Shown: positions 35,555 through 44,030 of the stretch, in pieces
Numbering within the stretch: the first letter of the stretch is position 1
Layout: the number at the start of each line of letters is the position of its first letter
Assembly (NCBI GenBank): GCA_934667845.1
Contig: CAKUMQ010000005.1
Span: 6,890 to 70,889 of the forward strand
From: an uncultured Eubacteriales bacterium
GTDB taxonomy: Bacteria; Bacillota; Clostridia; Oscillospirales; Acutalibacteraceae
Reading direction: 5' to 3'
DNA length: 64,000 nt
Made by a program: the position numbers and the translations under genes
Notes under the pieces: generated by a model
The model's input: the letters and a program-made list of their open reading frames with translations, nothing else
The model's database searches: none
Told to the model about the DNA's origin: nothing

Positions 35555-38500
35555 ATGCTGCCGTTAAAACGTGTACGCGAGCTTGCCGGCTCGCGTCAGA
35601 CCTATCTGCAGGGGGTCGCCGCATATAACGCCGGTCAGATCGTCCGCATAGAGCGTCGGCGGCACGCCTTTTACGCCACCGCGCTCTATGCCGTCGTCCG
35701 TGAAAAAAGCAGCGCGGCGCAGACGGCGGAGATCGGGCTTGACGCCGCCGATGAGCCGCTGTTCGCCCGGTGCAGCTGCGGTACCTATCACCGCGGCGGC
35801 GCGTTTTGCCGCCACCTGACCGCTGTGCTGGTCTACAAATATTACGCCGACATGCTCGGCGGGATCCCGCTTGCCGCCGACCGCCGTCCGACGGCAAGCG
35901 ACCCGTCCGCGGCAGAGATGCTGAACGCCTATCTGACCCCGCCGGAAACGCCGCCCGCACCCGGGATGATCGAGCTGATTCCGACGGTGTTCACCGACGG
36001 CAGCCGCCTTGCCCTGCGCTTTGCCCTGCAAAACGGAAAACGGCACATGCTGCGGGACCTCGGCGCTTTCTGCGCCGCCGTGAAAACGCGCGCAACGGTC
36101 GACTACAGCAGCGAGCTGCGGCTGACCCACGACCCTGCCCGATTTTCCGAGGAATGCCGCCCGGTGCTCGCCTTTCTCATGCGCCGGTATGACGAGCGGC
36201 AGACCGTGCTTGCGGCAAGCGGACTTTCTGCCGCCGAGCACCCGCTCCGCGAGCTGCCGCTGTCCGACGCCGCGTGGGAGGAATTTTTTGCTCTGTTTTC
36301 CGACCGTCCGCTGACGGTGGAAACGCCGGAGGGCAGCGGCAGCCGGATGACCGTTGACGGCGATCCGTGCCCCGCCGTCTCTGCCGCCCCGTCAGAAAAC
36401 GGCTGGCTGTTTACGGGCGGCGCTTTTCTGCTGCCCACCTCATGCCTGTATGTGCTGACCGGCGACTCCCTCTACCGCTGCTCTGCCGATTTTTCCGCCG
36501 ATGCCGGTCCGTTTCTGCGTGCGCTGCACACCGGCGGCGGACGTCTGTTTCTGTCCGAAACGGATCTGCCGCTCTTTTGCCGCACTGTCCTTGTACACCT
36601 TGCCGGACGCATCCGGCAGGACGGCGAATGGCCCGATCCCGCCGCCTATCCGCTGCCGCAGGGGCAAGCTGCCGTCTATCTGGATCTGCCTGCCAAAAAC
36701 CGCCTGACCGCGCGGGTCGAATGGCGGTATGACGGGGGGACGGTCGACCCCTATGGGCAAGATATACCCGATATTCCCCGCGATCTTTTGGCGGAGCAGC
36801 AGCTCGATCTCCTGCTGCGCCCGTATTTTTCCGCCGATCCGGCGGAAAGCGGCTGTCTTATCTTCTGCGGGGACGACGACCGCCTGTTCGCCTTTTTTGA
36901 GGAGGGGCTGCCCGCGCTTTCCGCTCACGCGCAGGTCATGATCTCCGACCGCCTGCGCCGCATCCGTCCCGCTTCGCCGCCCCCCGTTGCCATCACGCTC
37001 AGCACCGGCGAACGGCTTTTGGATCTGCAATGGTCGATGACGGACACAAAACCCGAGGAGCTGGCGGCACTTTTGCGGCAATACCGGCAAAAGCGGCGGT
37101 ACACCCGCCTGCAGGACGGGCGCTTTCTGCGGCTGACCGACGCGCAGCTGGCGGTATTTGCCGAGCTGACCGCCGGGCTGGCGCTGAGCGACCGCGAGCT
37201 TTTGCGCGGGCATATCACCCTCCCCCCGATCCGCGCGCTCTACCTCGATGAGCTGGCAGCACAGCACCCGACCCTGTCCTATGCCTCCGACGCCGCTTTC
37301 CGGCGCATGGCGGACCGTCTGCGCCCCGAAAACGCGCCGCAGCCCGATGCGCCGGCGGCCCTGCAAACGGCGCTGCGCCCGTATCAGCTGACGGGCTTTC
37401 GCTGGCTGCGGCGGCTGGAAAACGCCGACTGCGGCGGCATACTGGCGGATGAAATGGGGCTTGGCAAGACCGTACAGATCATCGCCCTGCTGCTTGACGC
37501 CAAGGCGCGCGGGGAGACCCTGCCCGCGCTGGTCATCTGCCCGACCTCGCTTGTCCTCAACTGGGAACACGAGCTGAACACCTTTGCTCCCACCCTGCGG
37601 GTGCTGGCACTGCTCGGCGGCGCCGAACAGCGCCGTCAGCTGCTTGCGGCTGCGGATGCCGATGTCATCGTCACCTCCTATGACACGGTCAAGCGCGACG
37701 CCGCGCTGTATGCCGGCCGCCGGTTTGCCTATGAGATCCTCGACGAGGCGCAGTATATCAAAAATCCGCGCACGCAAAATGCCGTCGCCGCCAAGGCGAT
37801 CTGTGCCGACCACCGCTTTGCCCTCACCGGCACGCCGATCGAGAACCGCATCAGCGAGCTGTGGAGCCTGTTTGATTTTTTGATGCCCGGCTTTCTGTTC
37901 AGCCTCTCCCGCTTCCGGGCGCAGTTTGAGCTGCCCATTCTGCGGGACGGGGACGAAACGGCAAGGGAGCAGCTCCGGCGGCTGATCGCGCCGTTTGTGC
38001 TGCGGCGCCGGAAGCAGGAGGTGCTGCGGGAACTGCCGCCCAAGACAGATCAGGTGCGCATGATCCCGCTCGGCGACGAGCAAAAAAAGCTCTACGACGC
38101 CGAACTTTTCCGGGCGCGGCAGCAGCTCGCGCTGCCCGGCACCGGGCGCATGGTCATTCTCGCGCTGCTGATGCGGCTGCGCCGTCTCTGCTGCGATCCG
38201 GCACTCTGCTATGAAAATTACCGGGGCGACAGCGCCAAGATCGCCGATTTTTCCGAGCTTGTCGCACAGAGCGTGGAAAACGGGCGCAAAATGCTGGTGT
38301 TTTCCCAGTTTACCTCTCTGCTCGACCGGCTGGAGACCGTGCTGACGGCGCAAAGCATCCGCTACTACCGCCTAGACGGTACGACCCCCGCCGAACAGCG
38401 GGCGGCGGAGACTGCCGCCTTCAACGCCGACGATACGCCGGTCTACCTCATCTCCCTGCGCGCGGGCGGCACCGGACTCAATCTGACCGGCGCCGACACG

Positions 38501-38743
38501 GTCGTACACTTCGACCCCTGGTGGAATCTGGCGGTGCAGGAGCAGGCGACCGACCGCGCCCACCGCATCGGTCAGCTCCGTCCCGTATTTGTGATCCGCC
38601 TGATCGCCGAGGGAACGGTGGAGGAGCGCATTCTGCACATGCAGCAGCAAAAGCAGGCACTTGCCGACACGCTGCTGCCGGAGGGCGGCGAGCTGGCGGC
38701 GCTGACCGACGAGGAGCTGCGCCGGCTGCTGCTTGCCGACTGA
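35555..38743 (+). CDS. SNF2-family helicase with SWIM zinc finger
   Basis: A 1062-residue DNA-dependent ATPase. A SWIM zinc finger lies at the N-terminus (Cys73, Cys75, Cys85, His87). A bacterial SNF2-associated region (about 150-580) leads to the ATPase core: DEMGLGKT (about 632), DEAQYIKNP in motif II (about 728), GTPIENRISELWSLF, and helicase C with DPWWNLAVQEQATDRAHRIGQ (about 1000). GAGGAGG precedes the ATG. It stands alone with its own promoter and strong terminator, with no methylase or nuclease partner, so a role in transcription or repair housekeeping is more likely than defence. Confidence 0.95.
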   Translation: MLPLKRVRELAGSRQTYLQGVAAYNAGQIVRIERRRHAFYATALYAVVREKSSAAQTAEIGLDAADEPLFARCSCGTYHRGGAFCRHLTAVLVYKYYADMLGGIPLAADRRPTASDPSAAEMLNAYLTPPETPPAPGMIELIPTVFTDGSRLALRFALQNGKRHMLRDLGAFCAAVKTRATVDYSSELRLTHDPARFSEECRPVLAFLMRRYDERQTVLAASGLSAAEHPLRELPLSDAAWEEFFALFSDRPLTVETPEGSGSRMTVDGDPCPAVSAAPSENGWLFTGGAFLLPTSCLYVLTGDSLYRCSADFSADAGPFLRALHTGGGRLFLSETDLPLFCRTVLVHLAGRIRQDGEWPDPAAYPLPQGQAAVYLDLPAKNRLTARVEWRYDGGTVDPYGQDIPDIPRDLLAEQQLDLLLRPYFSADPAESGCLIFCGDDDRLFAFFEEGLPALSAHAQVMISDRLRRIRPASPPPVAITLSTGERLLDLQWSMTDTKPEELAALLRQYRQKRRYTRLQDGRFLRLTDAQLAVFAELTAGLALSDRELLRGHITLPPIRALYLDELAAQHPTLSYASDAAFRRMADRLRPENAPQPDAPAALQTALRPYQLTGFRWLRRLENADCGGILADEMGLGKTVQIIALLLDAKARGETLPALVICPTSLVLNWEHELNTFAPTLRVLALLGGAEQRRQLLAAADADVIVTSYDTVKRDAALYAGRRFAYEILDEAQYIKNPRTQNAVAAKAICADHRFALTGTPIENRISELWSLFDFLMPGFLFSLSRFRAQFELPILRDGDETAREQLRRLIAPFVLRRRKQEVLRELPPKTDQVRMIPLGDEQKKLYDAELFRARQQLALPGTGRMVILALLMRLRRLCCDPALCYENYRGDSAKIADFSELVAQSVENGRKMLVFSQFTSLLDRLETVLTAQSIRYYRLDGTTPAEQRAAETAAFNADDTPVYLISLRAGGTGLNLTGADTVVHFDPWWNLAVQEQATDRAHRIGQLRPVFVIRLIAEGTVEERILHMQQQKQALADTLLPEGGELAALTDEELRRLLLAD

Positions 38744-38832
38744 CCCGGCGCCCCTGTGCACAGCGCGTTAAACCCGAAAACCGCACGACGGCGGCAACAT
38801 TTTCCTCTGTCCCGCCGCCGTCTCTCCAAACG

Positions 38833-38885
38833 CCGCACCCCCTGCCGTCTGTGTCCTGCGGCAGGGGGTGCGGTTTGTTTTGCTT
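38833..38885 (+). terminator. Strong intrinsic terminator after the SNF2 gene
   Basis: A perfect 15-base stem (38833-38847 with 38859-38873) is followed by a T-rich run. It lies between two convergent genes and may act weakly on the minus strand too. Confidence 0.9.
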
Positions 38886-38896
38886 TTTATGCCCGG

Positions 38897-40858
38897 TCAT
38901 TGCCCGGCGCTGTGCTTCTTTTTGTAAAACAGGATCCCGCCGGTCAGCGCACCGGCGCAGACGACAAGCAGAATGATCCACCAGACCGCGCTGCCGCCGG
39001 ATTTCGGCGCTTCGTCGGAAGCGGCACTGTCTACACTGTCGGCGCTGTCGCCGGGTTCGCTGTCCGGCTCCGCCGACGCTGCCGATGTTACGGCGGACGC
39101 CGCGGCGGATGCCTGCGGGGTCACGGTCAGGTCGGCTGTGACGGTAAAGGTCTGATCATATTCCCCGTCGGCGCTGTCACGGGTGAATGTGACCGCCTTG
39201 CCGTTGATCTTCAGCCGGGTATTCGGACCGAAAACATAGCCGTCCGCATCGGCCTTCGCCGTCGTCTTGAAGCAGAGCCTATAGGTATAGGTGCTGCCTT
39301 GCGCAAACGCCGTGATGAGCCTGCCGCCCCACAGGGGAAGATGCGCCTCGTCGTTGAAAGAACCGTTCGAGCTGATCCCGGCGCCGTCGGTCTTCCACGC
39401 CTCATAGACCAGCGTATACACAGCGCCGTCGGGGGCTTTGCCGGTGAATACCGGCTTGTCGCCGTCGGCAAAGCGGACGGTCGCGCCGCTGATCTCGACA
39501 AGCGGGATCTCCTTTTGTGCGGCGGCATTTTTCGGTGTAAGTGTTTTGATCTCCGTGATCAGCAGTCCGTCCGCCGTCTTTTTCACCTGGGCGGCGGGCA
39601 CTGCCCGGTTATTGACCATCACGGGGCAGCTGTCCGAAAATGTATAGCCGTTTTTACCCTTGAGCAGGACGGAATACACATAGGTCTTGCCCTCTTCAAA
39701 CCGTGTGAGCCGTTTCATGCCGGAGGTATAGCGGCTGCTGTCGGAATACCAGTATGCCGCCGCCCTGCCGTTTTCGCGCAGCTCCCAGGCTTCATAGGCG
39801 ACGGTGTACTGCTCCGCAGCGACGGACAGCGAGAGCTTTGCCGCTTTCTGCGGCGCGTCCCCCGGCTGATAGCTCCATTTCGCGCCGGTGATCACCGCCT
39901 CGCGGATGAGCTTCTGCGTGCTGCTCGCCGCCTTTACCGTGACCGGGTCCATAAATTCCCATGCGGTAAGGGTCTTGCCGTCGGCGCTGACCTGAAATTG
40001 ATTGGTATACCGGGTGCCGCCGAGCGTAAAGGTGACGCCGCTGCCCTCTTTGATGAAGTGGCTTTTGTCGGCAAAATCCGGCGAAAATACATAGCCGTCC
40101 TCCGCGGTAAGCACGATGCTGTACCAATAGGTCCCGCCCGCGATGGGTGCACGGGAGGTGCCCGTGCTCCTGATCACGTCATTTGACGAGCCCGCAGCCT
40201 CCCAGGCCTCCTCCGTAACGGTAAACTGCCCGGCACAGGAGTCGGCGGGGCGCGCGGTAAAGGCGACCGGCTGGGAAGCGTCGAGCGCCCGGTTGACGTT
40301 GGTCACGGCAACCTCGGTGATGACCTTGTCCGTGCTGCCCGAGGCGGGGAGGTCAACGGCGTAAATGCCGTAGACATACAGCTTTGTGCTCATCTCTTTG
40401 ATCTCGAGGTTGATGACTTTCCCCGCTTTGCCCCACTCATGATCGCCCACGGAAACTACGGTCTCATCGCCGATAAAATAACCGCTGTCCGTAACCAGCA
40501 CCATGTTATAACTGTAGTGCTTACCGGCTTCAAACCGCGTGATCCGTTTGTCTGCCGCAAGGGATGCCATCTTATCCGGGTCGGAATACCAATACCGTCC
40601 CGTGCCCGTCCAGACGCTGCCCGCTTCCTTTTGATAGATCTCGCGCCAATACTCATAGGCGACCCTGCAGTGCCCCGCCGTGACCGACGCCGTCGCCCGC
40701 GGCGCATCTCCCGCCTTATAGCCCGGATCTGTATAGGCGACATGGATGCTGTCGATGTAGTTGATCCCGGCAGCCAATGCCGTCGGTACCGCCGACAGCA
40801 GCAGGCAAAGCAAAAGCAGGAACAGCCCTGCCCGTTTTCCCCGGCGCTTTATGTGCAT
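38897..40858 (-). CDS. Surface protein with four repeated modules and C-terminal membrane anchor
   Basis: A 653-residue exported protein of unknown function. After a signal peptide (to about 29) come four modules of roughly 125-135 residues (about 32-155, 180-315, 317-450, 460-585). Each carries a pattern of YEAW or YEYW, then YWYSD or similar, RxTRFExGKxYxYSxxL, xGYxFxxxxxVxxxN. An Ala/Ser/Asp-rich linker (about 590-625) ends in a single membrane helix and basic tail (no sortase motif). It is the last gene of a four-gene operon with two lipoproteins and a zinc-ribbon protein. The modules look like beta-rich extracellular domains; I cannot name the family. Confidence 0.85.
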   Translation of the reverse strand: MHIKRRGKRAGLFLLLLCLLLSAVPTALAAGINYIDSIHVAYTDPGYKAGDAPRATASVTAGHCRVAYEYWREIYQKEAGSVWTGTGRYWYSDPDKMASLAADKRITRFEAGKHYSYNMVLVTDSGYFIGDETVVSVGDHEWGKAGKVINLEIKEMSTKLYVYGIYAVDLPASGSTDKVITEVAVTNVNRALDASQPVAFTARPADSCAGQFTVTEEAWEAAGSSNDVIRSTGTSRAPIAGGTYWYSIVLTAEDGYVFSPDFADKSHFIKEGSGVTFTLGGTRYTNQFQVSADGKTLTAWEFMDPVTVKAASSTQKLIREAVITGAKWSYQPGDAPQKAAKLSLSVAAEQYTVAYEAWELRENGRAAAYWYSDSSRYTSGMKRLTRFEEGKTYVYSVLLKGKNGYTFSDSCPVMVNNRAVPAAQVKKTADGLLITEIKTLTPKNAAAQKEIPLVEISGATVRFADGDKPVFTGKAPDGAVYTLVYEAWKTDGAGISSNGSFNDEAHLPLWGGRLITAFAQGSTYTYRLCFKTTAKADADGYVFGPNTRLKINGKAVTFTRDSADGEYDQTFTVTADLTVTPQASAAASAVTSAASAEPDSEPGDSADSVDSAASDEAPKSGGSAVWWIILLVVCAGALTGGILFYKKKHSAGQ

Positions 40859-40902
40859 AGCCCTGTTCTCCTTTTTTCGTCAGATGTGCCGCATGCACCC
40901 GT

Positions 40903-41493
40903 TCACTGCAGCTTCTGCCCGCACGCCGGACAGAAAATAGCGCCCGGCGGCACCTCGGCGCCGCAGCGGGGGCAGGCGTTGCCGAGCCTTGTGCCGCAGC
41001 GGCTGCAGAATTTCGAGCCGGCGGGCACCTGCTCTTTGCACGCCGGACACTGGATCATTCCTCCCGCGACGACCGGTCCGGCGCCGTTGACGACGACGGG
41101 CTTTCCCGCAGCCAGAATACAGCTCTCGATCACCTGAAAGATCTCCGCGGGCAGCTTTTTCTGCTTATATGCACCCATTCCGGCGGTAATTGCCAGCGGC
41201 CACGCCACAAACAGGCCGATCGCCCCGGCGCCGATCTTATCCGACCACTGCCCCTCGCCGACCGTCACCTGCAGCTGCCCGCCCGTGAGCGCCATCTGCA
41301 CCGTGACCGCCAGTCGCATGCCGGTCAGCGTTTTCCAGCCGTCCTTCGGCTGGCTCGCCTGCATCACATAGCCGTCCGCCGTCCGCGAGCTTTGCACCTC
41401 CATGCCCTTTTCCCCGCGGAAAAAGCTGTCCAGCCGGTTCACGATCGCCTGCGGCTCCACGCCGTTTAAAATGAATACCCGGGATTCCGACAT
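40903..41493 (-). CDS. Double zinc-ribbon protein of unknown function
   Basis: A 196-residue protein. Residues 1-140 form a mixed domain with one hydrophobic stretch (IGAGAIGLFVAWPLAITAG) that may dip into or cross the membrane. The C-terminal 50 residues hold two zinc ribbons (CPACKEQVPAGSKFCSRCG and CPRCGAEVPPGAIFCPACG). AGGAGG lies nine bases before the ATG. It is 17 bases from the lipoprotein gene upstream and 44 from the surface protein gene downstream. It probably acts at the inner face of the membrane as an adaptor for the envelope proteins encoded beside it; this is inference. Confidence 0.85.
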   Translation of the reverse strand: MSESRVFILNGVEPQAIVNRLDSFFRGEKGMEVQSSRTADGYVMQASQPKDGWKTLTGMRLAVTVQMALTGGQLQVTVGEGQWSDKIGAGAIGLFVAWPLAITAGMGAYKQKKLPAEIFQVIESCILAAGKPVVVNGAGPVVAGGMIQCPACKEQVPAGSKFCSRCGTRLGNACPRCGAEVPPGAIFCPACGQKLQ

Positions 41494-41510
41494 GTCAAAA
41501 GACCTCCTGT

Positions 41511-42635
41511 TCAGTTCTGCTTCTCAATATAGCCGCTGATCGGCTCTGCATACATATTGTCGTCCGTCACGGGCTGATAGCGCTTGCCGTCATACACATC
41601 GGTAAAGCCGTTGGTCGCGCGGTAAATTTCGCCCGTTTCGGTATCGTACACGCGCTCATAGCCGAGAGTCGCATCGCTCTGCTTCTGGCTCATGATATCC
41701 TGGCTCCTGTTGCGGCTCTCCCATGAGGCCATCATGCCGTCCATGGTCTGATTGAAATTCTGACTGATCTGCATCGCCAGCGCGACCTTTTCATTGCTGG
41801 CACGGTTGGTCGCGCTGACAAAGGCATCCGAATACTGCAGAGTCTTTACACAGGCGGTCAGCACGCTCTCCCACTCGATGAACGTGTCCTTGGCGGCCGT
41901 GACGGCGACGATGTTATACGCCATATAGTAGCCGCCGTCTACCGTCTGCAGCTGATAGTTGATCACATTGCCGCCGGATATCGGGACACTGCCGAAATCC
42001 ACCACACTGGCGGCGAACAGCCCCTCGCCCTCTTTTCCGCCGTCCGTAAATGTCGCCCGCAGCAGCTCATCGCCCAGCGCGACCGCCTTAAGCCCGCTTG
42101 TCGATGCATAGCGGTCGGTCACCGTAAAGCCTGCAAACTGCGGGAAGACATAACCGGCATAATCCGGCTCCACCGCGGACACAAATGCGGTATACTGCGG
42201 GAAGATCTTAAAGAACCCCTCGGTCGACGGCGTTTCCAGCACGGGCGCCTGGGCAAAAAGGGCGGCCTGCGTATTCCCGAGCGCATAATTTTGCTGCCAC
42301 GCCTCCTTGCCCGCCTGACTGTGCAGAAGAATATCCGCCTTCAGCAGGATGAACATCTGATTGCGCGGCTCGCCCGGGTCATAGATCCGGATGCTGTGGT
42401 AGATGTTGGTGCCGCCCGCCGTGACGCTCCACCCCTTCGGAATGGTCACGCTGAAATCGGCGGTCTCGTACGTCTCGGTCTGTACGGCCTTGGCTGCTGT
42501 CTGTGTCACCCTGATCCCCCGTTCCGTCTGTTCTGTCTTGGTGCCGTCGTCGTTGATGACGGTGCGGCTCCCGCAGGCGGCGAGGAGCAGCATCGCCCCG
42601 GCGAGCATAAGGGTCAAAAATCGTTTGCTATTCAT
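41511..42635 (-). CDS. Lipoprotein of unknown function
   Basis: A 374-residue lipoprotein (lipobox LLAAC, Cys21). The mature part has a beta-rich segment beginning YETADFSVTIPKGWSVTAGG, a pattern seen in PsbP-like or similar lipoproteins, and a helical C-terminal third that is rich in Met, Gln and Ser (SQNFNQTMDGMMASWESRNRSQDIM). The ATG is preceded by GGGGGA. It lies between another lipoprotein gene and the zinc-ribbon gene in one transcript. No catalytic motif is visible. Confidence 0.8.
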   Translation of the reverse strand: MNSKRFLTLMLAGAMLLLAACGSRTVINDDGTKTEQTERGIRVTQTAAKAVQTETYETADFSVTIPKGWSVTAGGTNIYHSIRIYDPGEPRNQMFILLKADILLHSQAGKEAWQQNYALGNTQAALFAQAPVLETPSTEGFFKIFPQYTAFVSAVEPDYAGYVFPQFAGFTVTDRYASTSGLKAVALGDELLRATFTDGGKEGEGLFAASVVDFGSVPISGGNVINYQLQTVDGGYYMAYNIVAVTAAKDTFIEWESVLTACVKTLQYSDAFVSATNRASNEKVALAMQISQNFNQTMDGMMASWESRNRSQDIMSQKQSDATLGYERVYDTETGEIYRATNGFTDVYDGKRYQPVTDDNMYAEPISGYIEKQN

Positions 42636-42653
42636 CGCATTGTCCCCCTGTCG

Positions 42654-43838
42654 TTACTGATCATTCAGGTAATTCCAATAGAACCGGCTACAGCTGTACG
42701 TTTGATACTGGCCGTACCCCTCGGTCATGATCTCCGCAAGCGGCAGCATCGTGTAGTCGGCGGTGATCACATGGCTCGTGCTGATGTTGCGCACATCGCT
42801 GTAATACCGGCTCAGCAGGTCGATCCGGCGCAGCGTAAGGGTGAAATTTTGGTGCGCCGCTGCGGGGTAATAGGGGGAGACGGAGCCGTCCGGCGCCAGC
42901 TGCGCCGCCTCCTCACTGTCTTCCATCGGCTCCGACGCATACACAAGCTCATAAAACGCGCGGTCGGTCATCAGAATGTTCCGGTTGAACAGCCGCACCG
43001 GCGTTTCGCTGCCGATCGCCGACAGGTCGAGATCAAAGGCGATATACTCCCGCCAGCCCATATTCCGGTACCAGTTCCAGTCCGTCGTCTTTTTGTCGAG
43101 ATATTTTCCCGAAAAGAGCAGGCTGATCTTGCCGCCCGCAAAGGCGACCATCGGCGTCGCATGGTCATAGACCTTGTCGACGGCTGAAAACTCCGCCGTG
43201 CAGTCGGTGAGCGTTTTGCCGTCCGCCGCATAGCGATAGACCTTTTTAAACAGCGGATACTGCGCCTTATCGAGCGGTGTGACGGCAAACGGCACGCCGC
43301 TGATCTGGTAGCCCGCGCCGCTCTTCAGATAAAGATTGCCCTTCTCCATGTCGTAGGTCAGATGCCAGAACAGGATCTCTTTGCCCGGCAGCGTGCCGAC
43401 CTCCTGAATATTTTTCCCGTTGGCCAGCACGTTGTTGAAGTTGGCGCGGTAGAGCTTGCCGCCGGACACGACGATATCGTTGATGGTTTTGCTGTAGCCG
43501 TGATCCAACAGGCAGTCAAACTCGGCGGCGGTATCTATAATGCCCTCGCCGCCCAGAAATTTCTTGTAATCCGACTGATCGAACGCCTTGCCGCGGCGCT
43601 TTAGCAGCTCCTGCTCGAGCGTGACCGGGTCCGCCGCGGGCTGTGTGCTGCTCTGCCCCGCTCCGCCCGTTTGGACGGACGAGGTCACTGCGCTGCCGTC
43701 CTGTCCGGACGGGCCTGCCCCCACGGACGAGGCGTCCTGCCCCGCGGTGCAGCCGCACAGCAGCGCCGCCGCCAGCACGGCGCATACGGCAGCCCTCCTC
43801 GCGGCAGTCCCGGCATTTTTCTTTCTGCTTGCTCTCAT
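42654..43838 (-). CDS. Lipoprotein of unknown function, first gene of envelope operon
   Basis: A 394-residue lipoprotein (lipobox LLCGC, about Cys29) with a Ser/Gly/Gln linker to about residue 80. The body is rich in Tyr and Asp and looks beta-propeller-like or mixed alpha/beta, with no motif I recognise. GAGGGA lies about eight bases before the ATG, and an extended -10 promoter is at 43885-43893. Its gene is divergent from the tandem-HTH gene at 44031, which may regulate it. Confidence 0.78.
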   Translation of the reverse strand: MRASRKKNAGTAARRAAVCAVLAAALLCGCTAGQDASSVGAGPSGQDGSAVTSSVQTGGAGQSSTQPAADPVTLEQELLKRRGKAFDQSDYKKFLGGEGIIDTAAEFDCLLDHGYSKTINDIVVSGGKLYRANFNNVLANGKNIQEVGTLPGKEILFWHLTYDMEKGNLYLKSGAGYQISGVPFAVTPLDKAQYPLFKKVYRYAADGKTLTDCTAEFSAVDKVYDHATPMVAFAGGKISLLFSGKYLDKKTTDWNWYRNMGWREYIAFDLDLSAIGSETPVRLFNRNILMTDRAFYELVYASEPMEDSEEAAQLAPDGSVSPYYPAAAHQNFTLTLRRIDLLSRYYSDVRNISTSHVITADYTMLPLAEIMTEGYGQYQTYSCSRFYWNYLNDQ

Positions 43839-43884
43839 ACAGCATCCCTCACGATATCAGGTTGGCACATACCTATGCACAGTT

Positions 43885-43893
43885 AGTATAGCA
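43885..43893 (-). promoter_or_regulatory. Extended -10 promoter of the four-gene envelope operon
   Basis: On the minus strand TGC directly precedes TATACT, about 45 bases before the first gene. No good -35 box is visible. An inverted repeat (AAAATTCCAAA near 43917 with TTTGGGAATTTT near 43942) lies between this and the divergent promoter. Confidence 0.55.
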
Positions 43894-43991
43894 CATCTTC
43901 CGACGCGATTCCATCAAAATTCCAAAACTGTCCATTGACTCTTTGGGAATTTTTTTGCTTTCGCCCTCTTTTCTTTTGCGCCGGAATGCGG

Positions 43992-43997
43992 TATACT
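43992..43997 (+). promoter_or_regulatory. Candidate -10 box of the tandem-HTH gene
   Basis: TATACT lies about 35 bases before the ATG, with a poor -35 region (TTTTCT at 17 bases). Confidence 0.4.
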
Positions 43998-44030
43998 GAT
44001 GGCAAATACACGGTAACGGAGAAAACGCCT

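Noticed and set aside
36440..38353. 637-codon minus-strand open frame
   Set aside because: Antisense to the helicase core, whose motifs are intact; Gln/Arg/His-rich shadow.
38897..40858. Four-repeat surface gene as a CRISPR or DNA repeat array
   Set aside because: The repeats are 375-400 bases at protein level with diverged DNA; they are protein modules.
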